Origin: Flavobacteriales bacterium UBA952
Lineage (GTDB): Bacteria; Bacteroidota; Bacteroidia; Flavobacteriales_D; Crocinitomicaceae
Assembly (NCBI GenBank): GCA_905182495.1
Contig: CAJJBU010000006.1
Span: forward strand, 83,488-147,487
Reading direction: 5' to 3'
Length of the DNA stretch: 64,000 nt
Under the pieces are notes generated by a model. That model worked only from the letters and a program-made list of their open reading frames with translations, had not been told where the DNA came from and searched no databases. Shown here one piece after another: positions 44,203 to 52,619 of this stretch. The position numbers and the translations under genes are program-made. Within the stretch, counting starts at the first letter, position 1, and each line of letters begins with the position of its first letter.

Positions 44203-44847
44203 ATGACTAAAAAAGAAAAAGCAAAATACATTATCAGTGAGCTAGAATTACTTTATCCCACAACACCTATTCCTCTAGACCACAAAGATCCTTATACACT
44301 TTTAATTGCCGTGCTCCTCTCTGCACAATGTACAGATGTAAGGGTGAATAAAATCACTCCTGCCCTATTTGAGTTGGCGAACAATCCATATGACATGAGC
44401 AAGAAAAATGTGGACGATATACGCGCTATTATTCGTCCATGTGGACTTTCTCCAAAAAAATCAAAAGCTATATCGGAACTTTCGATGATTTTGGTGGAAA
44501 AATATAACGGTAGCGTACCTGAAGACATGGTACTTTTGGAGGAGTTACCAGGCGTGGGACATAAAACAGCCTCAGTAGTCGTTTCACAAGCCTTTGGTCA
44601 ACCCGCGTTTCCTGTTGATACACATATACATCGTTTACTTACCAGGTGGGGAATAACATCTGGCAAAAATGTCGTTCAAACAGAACGAGATGCAAAAAAA
44701 ACATTCCCTGAAGAGATATGGAATAAGCTTCATCTTCAAATTATTTTCTATGGTAGAGAATACTCTCCTGCCAGGAATCCTAAACTCTTACTTGATTTCA
44801 TTACCTCAGAAATTGGCACCAAAAAGGCGCTAAAGGAGTTTAAATAA
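44203..44847 (+). CDS. nth: endonuclease III (DNA glycosylase/AP lyase), without Fe-S cluster ligands
   Basis: Nth removes oxidised pyrimidines and nicks abasic sites in base-excision repair. The 214 aa protein has the helix-hairpin-helix LPGVGHKTASVV with the catalytic Lys at about residue 121 and the catalytic Asp at about 139 (PVDTHIHRLL). The C-terminus, where most homologues have four Cys for a [4Fe-4S] cluster, reads YGREYSPARNPKLLLDFITS with no Cys at all. I recall the same loss in other flavobacterial Nth proteins, so it is probably a lineage property. The gene follows the J-domain gene by 1 bp and is followed by a perfect palindrome before dnaB. Confidence 0.93.
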   Translation: MTKKEKAKYIISELELLYPTTPIPLDHKDPYTLLIAVLLSAQCTDVRVNKITPALFELANNPYDMSKKNVDDIRAIIRPCGLSPKKSKAISELSMILVEKYNGSVPEDMVLLEELPGVGHKTASVVVSQAFGQPAFPVDTHIHRLLTRWGITSGKNVVQTERDAKKTFPEEIWNKLHLQIIFYGREYSPARNPKLLLDFITSEIGTKKALKEFK

Positions 44848-44863
44848 ATCAACAATTGTTGAT
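44848..44863. repeat. 16-bp perfect palindrome between nth and dnaB
   Basis: ATCAACAATTGTTGAT is its own reverse complement. It begins immediately after the nth stop codon and ends 67 bp before the dnaB promoter box. No T-run follows, so it is more like a protein-binding site than a terminator. Confidence 0.5.
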
Positions 44864-44930
44864 AAGCTATCTTAAAAAGATGTGAATAAATTATATTTTT
44901 AAAAGAACGACGTATAGACTCGCGAATTCC

Positions 44931-44938
44931 TATATTTG
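44931..44938 (+). promoter_or_regulatory. -7 box of dnaB
   Basis: TATATTTG, an exact TAnnTTTG match ending 4 nt before the dnaB ATG at 44943. Confidence 0.5.
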
Positions 44939-44942
44939 TTTT

Positions 44943-46517
44943 ATGGACGCGACAGAAGGAAAAAAGACACCAATACAACGACTCAAAAACACATCAAGTC
45001 TGATTAACGACATGGGTAAACTTCCTCCTCAAGCTATTGATGTTGAACAAGTTGTACTTGGTGCCATGATGCTTGAAAAAGATGCTGTCGATAATACAAT
45101 CGACATCTTAAATGAGCACAGCTTTTACGATCCTAAGCATCGGATTATCTTCAAAACAATACACTCCTTATTTGCAAGTACAAGTCCTATTGATCTTGTT
45201 ACAGTCTCAGCACAACTTCAAAAAACGGGTGAATTAGCGGCCGCTGGAGGCGCTGCATATATTTCCTCATTAACCAATAGAGTCGCCTCTTCTTCGCACA
45301 TTCAGTACCATGCAAGAATTATATCTGAGAAGCACATCAAAAGAGAATTAATTCGAGTCAGTAGTGATATTATCAAAGATTCTTACGATGATACAAAAGA
45401 TGTTTTCGAATTACTCAACACCGCAGAAACCAATCTTTTTAAGATTGCAGAAACCAATATGAGTAAACAAGCCGCAACGATGCAAAATGTGATTCACGAG
45501 GCGATTGAAGAAATAGAAAAAGCATCGAAAAACACAGGAGGGATTTCAGGTGTACCTTCTGGTTTTCATGAATTAGACAAGATTACAGCAGGCTGGCAAA
45601 GATCGGATATGATTGTATTGGCGGCAAGACCTGGTATGGGGAAAACAGCTTTTGTCTTGTCTATGGCAAGAAACACGGCTGTTGATCACAATATGGGAGT
45701 CGCCGTATTTTCATTAGAAATGTCCTGTATTCAACTCGTTAAAAGACTAATTGCGAGTGAGGCTCGTTTGTCAGGTGAGAAACTAAGAAAGGGAGATCTG
45801 AAGGATTATGAATTTCAGCAACTTCATACAAGAATAAAGAAATTGTCTACAGCTCCGATATATATAGATGATACTCCTGGCCTTAGCATATTTGATTTCA
45901 GAGCAAAATGTAGGCGCTTAAAATCACAACACAATATTGAACTTATCATTATTGATTATTTACAGTTGATGTCGGCCAAAACAAGTGAAAGCGCTAAAAG
46001 TAATGGCAATAGAGAACAAGAAATCTCAACAATCTCAAGGTCCATTAAGGAAATTGCAAAAGAACTTAATGTCCCGATTATAGCATTGGCTCAGCTCAGT
46101 CGTTCTGTAGAGCAACGTGGTGGTGACAAGAGACCTATTCTTTCTGACCTTAGAGAATCAGGTGCTATTGAACAAGACGCCGATATTGTATCGTTTATAT
46201 ACAGACCTGATTATTATGGCTTCACTACAGATAGTGATTCAGGAGAAGATAACACGGGAATCGGTGAAATTATTATTGCCAAACATAGAAACGGAGCACA
46301 AGGAAAAGTAAGACTGCGATTTATTGATCAATATGCACGATTTGATAACTTGAACGAAATACCCAACTATGACGAGCTTCAAGGTATGGACGGCAAGTCA
46401 AAAGCACTCAATCCTGAAAACTCAACTTACACGGTAAAAAGCAAAATGAATCAGAGCGAAAAATCAGAAGATTTAGGAGATTTCAACAAGACCGATATGG
46501 ATCAAAACGACTTTTGA
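44943..46517 (+). CDS. dnaB: replicative DNA helicase DnaB
   Basis: DnaB is the hexameric 5'-3' helicase of the replication fork. The 524 aa protein begins with a basic tail of about 25 residues, then the N-terminal collar domain (PPQAIDVEQVVLGAMMLEKD) and the RecA-like C-terminal domain with Walker A AARPGMGKTAFVLSMARN near residue 230, Walker B (LIIIDYLQLMS) and the arginine-finger segment near LSDLRESGAIEQDAD. The last 50 or so residues are polar and unstructured. There is no intein in the P-loop. It is predicted to be translated from a nearly leaderless mRNA. The next gene starts 2 bp after its stop. Confidence 0.97.
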   Translation: MDATEGKKTPIQRLKNTSSLINDMGKLPPQAIDVEQVVLGAMMLEKDAVDNTIDILNEHSFYDPKHRIIFKTIHSLFASTSPIDLVTVSAQLQKTGELAAAGGAAYISSLTNRVASSSHIQYHARIISEKHIKRELIRVSSDIIKDSYDDTKDVFELLNTAETNLFKIAETNMSKQAATMQNVIHEAIEEIEKASKNTGGISGVPSGFHELDKITAGWQRSDMIVLAARPGMGKTAFVLSMARNTAVDHNMGVAVFSLEMSCIQLVKRLIASEARLSGEKLRKGDLKDYEFQQLHTRIKKLSTAPIYIDDTPGLSIFDFRAKCRRLKSQHNIELIIIDYLQLMSAKTSESAKSNGNREQEISTISRSIKEIAKELNVPIIALAQLSRSVEQRGGDKRPILSDLRESGAIEQDADIVSFIYRPDYYGFTTDSDSGEDNTGIGEIIIAKHRNGAQGKVRLRFIDQYARFDNLNEIPNYDELQGMDGKSKALNPENSTYTVKSKMNQSEKSEDLGDFNKTDMDQNDF

Positions 46518-46519
46518 AA

Positions 46520-47785
46520 ATGAAGTCTCGTCTCTTTTTTATACTCTTTTTCATGTCATTTTCTTATGTGAATGCTACACAATTGATGATTTTCATGGAT
46601 GAAAAGCAGAAGAACCATCTCAAGGCATATGGTATCGCATTTTGGGTCATAGAAAAAGAGGTCAGCGTTGAATGGCTTTTGAATTACAGAGGTGGGGCTT
46701 TTTTAATGCCGCATTTGGTTACCATTGAAGAAGAGCTCATGATTCGAGGAGTTTCGTATCAAATACTTACTGAAGGTCAAGTGAATCAAATTAAAAGTGA
46801 AATTTCAAATCCCGAGGTAAATATGGCGGTGGTTCAATTAGAAAAACCTCCGAAAATAGCAGTCTACACACCTCCGAATAAACAGCCATGGGACGATGCC
46901 GTAACCATGGTATTAGAATATGCAGAAATTCCCTATGAAAAAATATATGACTCCGCTATTGTCATGGGGCAGCTTCCTGAATATGATTGGCTTCATCTCC
47001 ACCACGAGGACTTTACAGGACAATACGGTAAGTTTTATAGGTCTGCCAGGTATCAAAAATGGTATCAGGAACAAGTAGATGTTGCGGAAGGAAATGCAAA
47101 AATGCTTGGCTATAAAAAGGTGTCCGAGCTAAAGCTAGCAGTAGCAAAAAACATCCAAAATTTCGTGATCGGAGGTGGGTTTTTATTTACGATGTGTAGC
47201 GGAACAGATAGCTTTGATATCGCCCTAGCCGCCCAGAACACGGATATTTGTGAAAGTGTTTTTGATGGAGATCCTTCAGATGCGAATAGCGACCAACAAC
47301 TTGATTACGCAAAAACTTTTGCTTTTAAAGACTTTAAGCTCACCAAAAACCCTATGATTTATGAATATTCTGATATTGACGGAACCTACTTGAGGGCAAA
47401 TAAAACAATACCTAAAGAGATAGATGAATTCACTCTATTTGACTTTTCAGCCAAATGGGATGTTGTACCCACTATGCTAACACAATGTCACCAAGATGTA
47501 ATCAAAGGTTTCATGGGCCAAACTACGGACTTTAAAAAAGACTTAATTAAGTCAAGTGTCCTTATTTTGGGCGAAACGAAAGCAGCGGAGACAGCGCGAT
47601 ATATTCACGGAGAGATGGGACAAGGAACTTGGACTTTTTACGGAGGTCACGATCCAGAAGATTATCAGCATTTCGTCGGAGACCCGCCTACAGACCTCAA
47701 CCTGCACCCTAATTCTCCCGGTTATAGACTGATCCTTAACAACATACTTTTTCCTGCGGCAAAAAAGAAGAAACGCAAAACATAA
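46520..47785 (+). CDS. conserved secreted Bacteroidota protein (often labelled asparagine synthetase B)
   Basis: A 421 aa protein with a signal peptide (MKSRLFFILFFMSFSYVNA). I recognise it as a widely conserved Bacteroidota protein that databases often name asparagine synthetase B, but it has neither an N-terminal Cys glutaminase domain nor an ATP-pyrophosphatase motif, so that label is not supported. Conserved stretches include KNHLKAYGIAFW, WLLNYRGGAFLMPH, YDWLHLHHEDFTGQYGKFY, GGGFLFTMCSGTDSFDIALA and GQGTWTFYGGHDPEDYQH, rich in His and aromatic residues. Start ATG 46520 is preferred to TTG 46514, which overlaps dnaB. It may be an envelope enzyme; function unknown. It is probably co-transcribed with dnaB. 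Confidence 0.82.
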   Translation: MKSRLFFILFFMSFSYVNATQLMIFMDEKQKNHLKAYGIAFWVIEKEVSVEWLLNYRGGAFLMPHLVTIEEELMIRGVSYQILTEGQVNQIKSEISNPEVNMAVVQLEKPPKIAVYTPPNKQPWDDAVTMVLEYAEIPYEKIYDSAIVMGQLPEYDWLHLHHEDFTGQYGKFYRSARYQKWYQEQVDVAEGNAKMLGYKKVSELKLAVAKNIQNFVIGGGFLFTMCSGTDSFDIALAAQNTDICESVFDGDPSDANSDQQLDYAKTFAFKDFKLTKNPMIYEYSDIDGTYLRANKTIPKEIDEFTLFDFSAKWDVVPTMLTQCHQDVIKGFMGQTTDFKKDLIKSSVLILGETKAAETARYIHGEMGQGTWTFYGGHDPEDYQHFVGDPPTDLNLHPNSPGYRLILNNILFPAAKKKKRKT

Positions 47786-47990
47786 ATTATACCTTTTTTA
47801 TTGATATGTCAATGGAAATTGCTAAACTTGTGGTGTAAAGGTTCATTTTCTGATCTCTTTTTTAATTCCCCCTCTATTCCTGAAGATTTTATGAATAGAC
47901 TAACTTTTTGAAGTATTTATAACAACCATACACATTTGACGTAATCTCGTCGCAAAACATCTAAACCAACCTTAACTTAATTAGAAAATA

Positions 47991-49586
47991 ATGGAAAACA
48001 CATCCTCTGAAGATGCTAAAGATTTGTTTAACAATGAATCAACAGATAGTTCTCCCTCAAAAGATGAATCTCAAAAACCTTCTCCTGCCAAAAAAAGGAC
48101 AAGGAAGCGTATAAAAGCAGAAATTGAAACAAAAGTTGATTCTGTAAAAATTGAACCGACAAATGAAGAAGTTACCGAGGAAGTTAAGCCGGTAAAAGAT
48201 TCTAAATCTGAAGAAAAAGATTCAGAAGAAAAACCACAGGAAGAAAAAGCGGTTGTCAAGAAGGCTAAAGAAGAAAAAGTTCCAGAAGAAAAACCACAGG
48301 GAGAAAAAGCGGTTGTCAATAAGGCGGCTAATGAAAATAAACCAAAGGAAAATAATGCACCGGTAACTTCAGAAGCTAAAAAAGTAGAACAAACTACAAA
48401 AAACGAACATAAAAAACCTCCTTACAAAGACAACCGTCCAGCTAAGGAAAATAAAAGCAACTATGATTTAGTAGGAATCGTATCTGCAGAAGGCGTGCTT
48501 GAAGTGATTCAAGATGGTTATGGATTTTTAAGGTCTTCGGATTACAACTACCTGCCTTCGCCTGATGATGTTTACGTTTCTCAAAACCAGGTAAAACTAT
48601 TTGGTTTAAAAACCGGAGATACACTAAAGGGAACGATTCGTCCGCCTAAAGAAGGGGAGAAATTCTTTCCACTAGTACGTGTAGAATCAATTAACGGAAG
48701 AGACCCTTCATATATCCGAGATAGAGTACCATTTCAATATCTCACACCTCTTTTCCCTTCGGAAAAATTTAATTTGACGGGGCATAAGCAAGAAACATTA
48801 TCAACGCGTATTATGGATTTGTTCTGCCCGATCGGAAAAGGACAAAGAGGAATGATTGTAGCCCAGCCCAAAACGGGTAAAACCATGCTATTAAAAGACG
48901 TTGCCAATGCGATAGCGGCAAATCACCCAGAAACATACTTAATTGTTCTTTTAATTGATGAAAGACCTGAAGAAGTTACAGACATGGCTCGAAGTGTAAA
49001 AGCTGAGGTCATTGCGTCAACATTTGACGAGCCTGCAGAGCGACATGTGAAGGTTGCTAATATCGTTCTTGAAAAAGCAAAAAGAATGGTTGAATGCGGT
49101 CATGACGTTTGTATTTTATTGGATTCAATAACTAGATTAGCAAGAGCATACAACACGGTTTCTCCTGCATCGGGTAAAGTTCTTTCTGGTGGCGTTGATG
49201 CAAATGCACTACACAAACCCAAAAGATTCTTCGGTTCAGCTAGAAAAATAGAAAATGGCGGCTCACTATCAATATTGGCAACTGCCCTTACTGAGACTGG
49301 GTCTAAAATGGATGAAGTTATTTTTGAAGAGTTCAAAGGAACGGGTAACATGGAACTTCAGTTGGATCGTAAAATATCAAACAGAAGAATTTATCCGGCT
49401 ATTGATATTACGGCTTCAGGAACTCGAAGAGAAGACCTTTTATTAAGTAAGGACGTACTGCAACGTATTTGGTTAATGAGAAAAGTCATTGCCGATATGA
49501 ACCCTGTTGAGGCCATGGAATTCTTGAAAAACCACATGCAGAATACCGTTTCAAATGAGGAATTCCTTGTTTCAATGAATAGCTAA
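47991..49586 (+). CDS. rho: transcription termination factor Rho with long charged N-terminal extension
   Basis: Rho is a hexameric RNA translocase that ends transcription. The 531 aa protein has an approximately 155-residue Lys/Glu-rich, low-complexity N-terminus with an internal duplicated segment, then the RNA-binding domain ([39 protein letters not shown]) and the RecA-like motor with Walker A ([18 protein letters not shown]), Walker B and the Q-loop region ([35 protein letters not shown]). Disordered N-terminal inserts of this kind are common in Bacteroidota Rho. The DUF4199 gene starts on the last base of its stop codon. Confidence 0.97.
   Translation: MENTSSEDAKDLFNNESTDSSPSKDESQKPSPAKKRTRKRIKAEIETKVDSVKIEPTNEEVTEEVKPVKDSKSEEKDSEEKPQEEKAVVKKAKEEKVPEEKPQGEKAVVNKAANENKPKENNAPVTSEAKKVEQTTKNEHKKPPYKDNRPAKENKSNYDLVGIVSAEGVLEVIQDGYGFLRSSDYNYLPSPDDVYVSQNQVKLFGLKTGDTLKGTIRPPKEGEKFFPLVRVESINGRDPSYIRDRVPFQYLTPLFPSEKFNLTGHKQETLSTRIMDLFCPIGKGQRGMIVAQPKTGKTMLLKDVANAIAANHPETYLIVLLIDERPEEVTDMARSVKAEVIASTFDEPAERHVKVANIVLEKAKRMVECGHDVCILLDSITRLARAYNTVSPASGKVLSGGVDANALHKPKRFFGSARKIENGGSLSILATALTETGSKMDEVIFEEFKGTGNMELQLDRKISNRRIYPAIDITASGTRREDLLLSKDVLQRIWLMRKVIADMNPVEAMEFLKNHMQNTVSNEEFLVSMNS
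48223..48325 (+). repeat. 60-bp period tandem duplication inside the rho N-terminal extension
   Basis: Two 43-nt copies at 48223-48265 and 48283-48325 differ at two positions. They encode [14 protein letters not shown] and [14 protein letters not shown]. The duplication lengthens the charged disordered tail without shifting the frame. Confidence 0.85.
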
Positions 49587-50128
49587 TGAAAACACCTATT
49601 AAAATTGGAGTAGGATTTGCTTTGCTATGGATCATTCTTAAGCTAAGTGCATTTAGTTTCAATGTCTTCCTGACGGATCTTAAGCCTTTTGTTTTCGCTA
49701 ACATGTTATTTGTAACCCTAGCTATTTCTATTGCTTTATATGCCAAAAAAAGGCAGCAGCCAGGTTCAAACTTACTTGAAGACGTCAAAACAGCAATGAT
49801 CCCTGGGGTTTTGTACGCGGTAATCGTAAGCAGTTTTATCTATTTTTATTACCAGTCAATCTATCCAGAATTCAATAGTTCAAAAATTACTGAAATAGAA
49901 TTACGAATGAATGACGAAGTTGCGGTTGCTGATTTCAGAAAATCTAATCCTGGGATGGAAAATAGCTCTAGTGATGAAATTAGAGAAAAAGTAATGGACA
50001 GTATGAATAATTATTATTCTGCACAGTTTACTATGACCGTTTCTTTACTAGGACTTTTACTTTACGCGACATTAAATAGCTTAGTTCTCTCTTTAATCTT
50101 TCGTCGGGTTATTTTTCGTAATGTTTAA
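49586..50128 (+). CDS. DUF4199 domain-containing membrane protein
   Basis: A 180 aa inner-membrane protein of the Bacteroidota-specific DUF4199 family. Four hydrophobic segments lie at about residues 7-28, 35-53, 70-90 and 145-172, with a polar periplasmic or cytosolic loop containing a MENSSSDEIREKVMDSM helix between the third and fourth. The start codon overlaps the rho stop by one base, so the pair is co-translated. The function of the family is unknown. Its end overlaps the convergent mpl gene by 4 bp. Confidence 0.85.
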   Translation: MKTPIKIGVGFALLWIILKLSAFSFNVFLTDLKPFVFANMLFVTLAISIALYAKKRQQPGSNLLEDVKTAMIPGVLYAVIVSSFIYFYYQSIYPEFNSSKITEIELRMNDEVAVADFRKSNPGMENSSSDEIREKVMDSMNNYYSAQFTMTVSLLGLLLYATLNSLVLSLIFRRVIFRNV

Positions 50129-51486
50129 CCGATAAGTTCTTCTCCTAGAAGATCATAGTCAATACCATCAAAATCGCCTGAGGACATCATAAGCAATACC
50201 GTATTCTCATGGTTTAATGCCCTGATAAAACGCAGTACATCTTCAGTGTTGTTCTTGACGATAACATGACCTCCAAAAGATTTCTGGACTTCATCTACCG
50301 TGAGATGATCTAGCTTTTTATGTTTTACAACTTCTGGACTAAAATAGACCAAAGCGTGATCAGCAGCCTCCATACACCCTTTGTAAAAAGGAAGGAAATC
50401 CTTTCTTAAAGATGAAAAAGTATGAAGCTCCATACATGCTATAATTTTACGTGTCCCATATTGTTCTCGTACCGCATTCGTAGTTGCTTTAAGCTTCGAG
50501 GGGGAATGTGCAAAATCATTAAACATAACAAAGGAATCCTTTTCAATCACTTTTTGCAAGCGCTTACCCGCACCGGTGAAGTCAGCCATCGCATTTAAAA
50601 AGTCATTATTGGAGATGCCAAGATGCGCAGCAAGATGCATAGCACCCATCATATTCTGCAAATTATGACTTCCAAAGATTTTCATTGGATATGACTTCGC
50701 ATTATACATCACCATAGTGCCTTCATCTAGTGTTTCAAAAATCGGCACACCATACCCCTGAACCTGAAGTCTACCTCGATACTTATCTCCTAGTTTATTG
50801 ACCTCTGAATCTTCAAGGTTGTAGACGAGATGCCCCCCCTCCTTTATGACCGAACAAAAAACATCAAATTGGGAGATGTAGTTTTCAAAAGTCGGAAATA
50901 CATTTATATGATCCCAAGCGATACCACTAATGAGTGCCACGTCTGGTTTGTATAAATGAAATTTAGGTCTTCGATCTATTGGAGAACTCAGGTATTCATC
51001 TCCTTCTAAGATCATAAAGTCTGCTTCATCGGTCAAACGGACCATGCAATCATATCCTTCAAGCTGAGCACCAACCATATAATCTACATTTACAGATTCC
51101 TTTTTACAAACATGTAAAAGCATGGAAGTGATCGTTGTTTTACCATGACTGCCACCGATAACGATTCTTTTTTTAGATTTACTTTCTTCGTAAAGGTATT
51201 CTGGATAAGAATAAATGGGGATCTTTAGGGATTTTGCCTTTAATAATTCAGGATTATCTTTTCTTGCGTGCATTCCTAAAATAACCGCATCTAGCGAAGT
51301 ATCAATTCCTTCAGCATTCCACCCCATATTTTCTGGTAGAATTCCTTGATTGAAAAGACGGGAACGGGATGGTTCGAAGATCTCATCATCAGAACCAGAA
51401 ACCTCAATTCCTTTTCTACTGAGTGCAATAGCTAGATTATGCATCGCGCTTCCACCAATGGCTATAAAATGTACTTTCATTTTCAA
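50125..51486 (-). CDS. mpl: UDP-N-acetylmuramate:L-alanyl-gamma-D-glutamyl-meso-diaminopimelate ligase
   Basis: Mpl reattaches the recovered tripeptide L-Ala-D-Glu-mDAP to UDP-MurNAc in cytoplasmic peptidoglycan recycling. The 453 aa Mur-ligase fold shows the N-terminal Rossmann motif FIAIGGSAMHNLAIALSR, ATP loop GGSHGKTTITSMLLHV near residue 110, the GDEY segment and the C-terminal domain start AHSPSKLKATTNAVREQY. The MurC/Mpl distinction is made by the SDDEIFEPSR and NMGWNAEGID segments and the length. It stands in the same strand as no adjacent partner and is convergent with DUF4199. With murQ at 33.6 kb it supports active wall recycling. Confidence 0.93.
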   Translation of the reverse strand: MKMKVHFIAIGGSAMHNLAIALSRKGIEVSGSDDEIFEPSRSRLFNQGILPENMGWNAEGIDTSLDAVILGMHARKDNPELLKAKSLKIPIYSYPEYLYEESKSKKRIVIGGSHGKTTITSMLLHVCKKESVNVDYMVGAQLEGYDCMVRLTDEADFMILEGDEYLSSPIDRRPKFHLYKPDVALISGIAWDHINVFPTFENYISQFDVFCSVIKEGGHLVYNLEDSEVNKLGDKYRGRLQVQGYGVPIFETLDEGTMVMYNAKSYPMKIFGSHNLQNMMGAMHLAAHLGISNNDFLNAMADFTGAGKRLQKVIEKDSFVMFNDFAHSPSKLKATTNAVREQYGTRKIIACMELHTFSSLRKDFLPFYKGCMEAADHALVYFSPEVVKHKKLDHLTVDEVQKSFGGHVIVKNNTEDVLRFIRALNHENTVLLMMSSGDFDGIDYDLLGEELIG

Positions 51487-51557
51487 ACTTTACACTAAAG
51501 TAAAAATGAAATACGGACCAATTAGAAAGGATTCAAAGAGTTACTGACAGAGGACTA

Positions 51558-52619
51558 TTAATTATAATCCTCTTGAAATCCCACAAGACCTTCAGAACAA
51601 TAGCTTTTAAATTTGCCATCTTCAGAATAAATGAAATATACTTCAACAGCCAAATCAGTATGTTTTTCAAGAAATAATTTACTTTGATCTAAGCCAACAA
51701 CCATGAAGTAAGTTGCTAAGGCATCGGAAAATGCACAAGATTCAGAAACCACAGTAGCCGATAAAAGTTGGTGCCTATTCTGCTTTCCTGTTTTTGGGTT
51801 TATCGTATGTGCATACAACTCACCATCTTTAATAAAGTATTTTCTATAATTTCCACTAGTCGCTATGGCGCAATCTGAAAGAGAGAAGGCAGAATGAACA
51901 ACCTGTTCAGAAGTTAAATTATTCTCACGAGGTGTCTCTACCCCTATTTTCCATTTTTTATTTTGTCCCTTTGTTCCTGACAACTTGATTTCACCACCGA
52001 GCTCGATATAAACATCATCGTGACCTTTACTTTTGATAAACTTCATCAATAGATCAACTGAATAGCCTTGAGCTATTGCATTAAAATCCAATTGAAAACT
52101 AGGGGTCTTCTTTTGAAACAGAATAGTTTCTCCAACGATATGAAAATCAAAATGCAAACCTTTCGCATACCCCACAAGTTTTCTTGCAGAATCTAAGGAA
52201 TGCTTAGATGGTATATTTTCACGCCCATCGCCAAAGCCCCAGATGTCTATTATAGGCTTGATCGAAGGGTCAAAATAGCCATCAGTCAAATTGAAAATCG
52301 TATCACTTAAAAGCAACATTTGTGTGAAAGCATCTTGCTGTTTCAAAAGGGTGTCTTTGAAAGATGCTTGATTAAAACGAGATACTAATGAAGTATTGAC
52401 ATAAGTGGAAAGTTTCATGTCGAAAGCATAAAGAATACTGTCGATATCCTTTTGGCTAAAATTAAGGTTCGTATCAAAAACCTGTAATGTATAAGTTGTA
52501 CCTTGCGCAGATCCTGAAAGCCTATACATCTTATAATCAGTACTTGTGGTGTTGCTATCGCAACCCAGAAAGAGAATAAATAATACAAGGAAAGAAAAGG
52601 GTTTAATCCTCGATAACAT
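51558..52619 (-). CDS. apbE: FAD:protein FMN transferase (ApbE), lipoprotein
   Basis: ApbE attaches FMN covalently to Thr or Ser of exported flavoproteins such as Na+-NQR subunits. The 353 aa protein starts with a lipobox (LFLGC, Cys20), so it is anchored in the envelope. Family motifs are SAQGTTYTLQVFD near the N-terminus, the SRFNQ segment, FDPSIKPIIDIWGFG, AIAQGYSVDLLMKF and ELGGEIKLSGTK, with the Mg/FAD region ATSGNYRKYF and SDALATYFMVVG near the C-terminus. It overlaps the end of the upstream coiled-coil gene by 17 bp. No target flavoprotein gene is in the window. Confidence 0.94.
   Translation of the reverse strand: MLSRIKPFSFLVLFILFLGCDSNTTSTDYKMYRLSGSAQGTTYTLQVFDTNLNFSQKDIDSILYAFDMKLSTYVNTSLVSRFNQASFKDTLLKQQDAFTQMLLLSDTIFNLTDGYFDPSIKPIIDIWGFGDGRENIPSKHSLDSARKLVGYAKGLHFDFHIVGETILFQKKTPSFQLDFNAIAQGYSVDLLMKFIKSKGHDDVYIELGGEIKLSGTKGQNKKWKIGVETPRENNLTSEQVVHSAFSLSDCAIATSGNYRKYFIKDGELYAHTINPKTGKQNRHQLLSATVVSESCAFSDALATYFMVVGLDQSKLFLEKHTDLAVEVYFIYSEDGKFKSYCSEGLVGFQEDYN

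Noticed and set aside
46514..46519. TTG start for the secreted protein after dnaB
   Set aside because: It overlaps the dnaB stop, and ATG 46520 gives a standard signal peptide.
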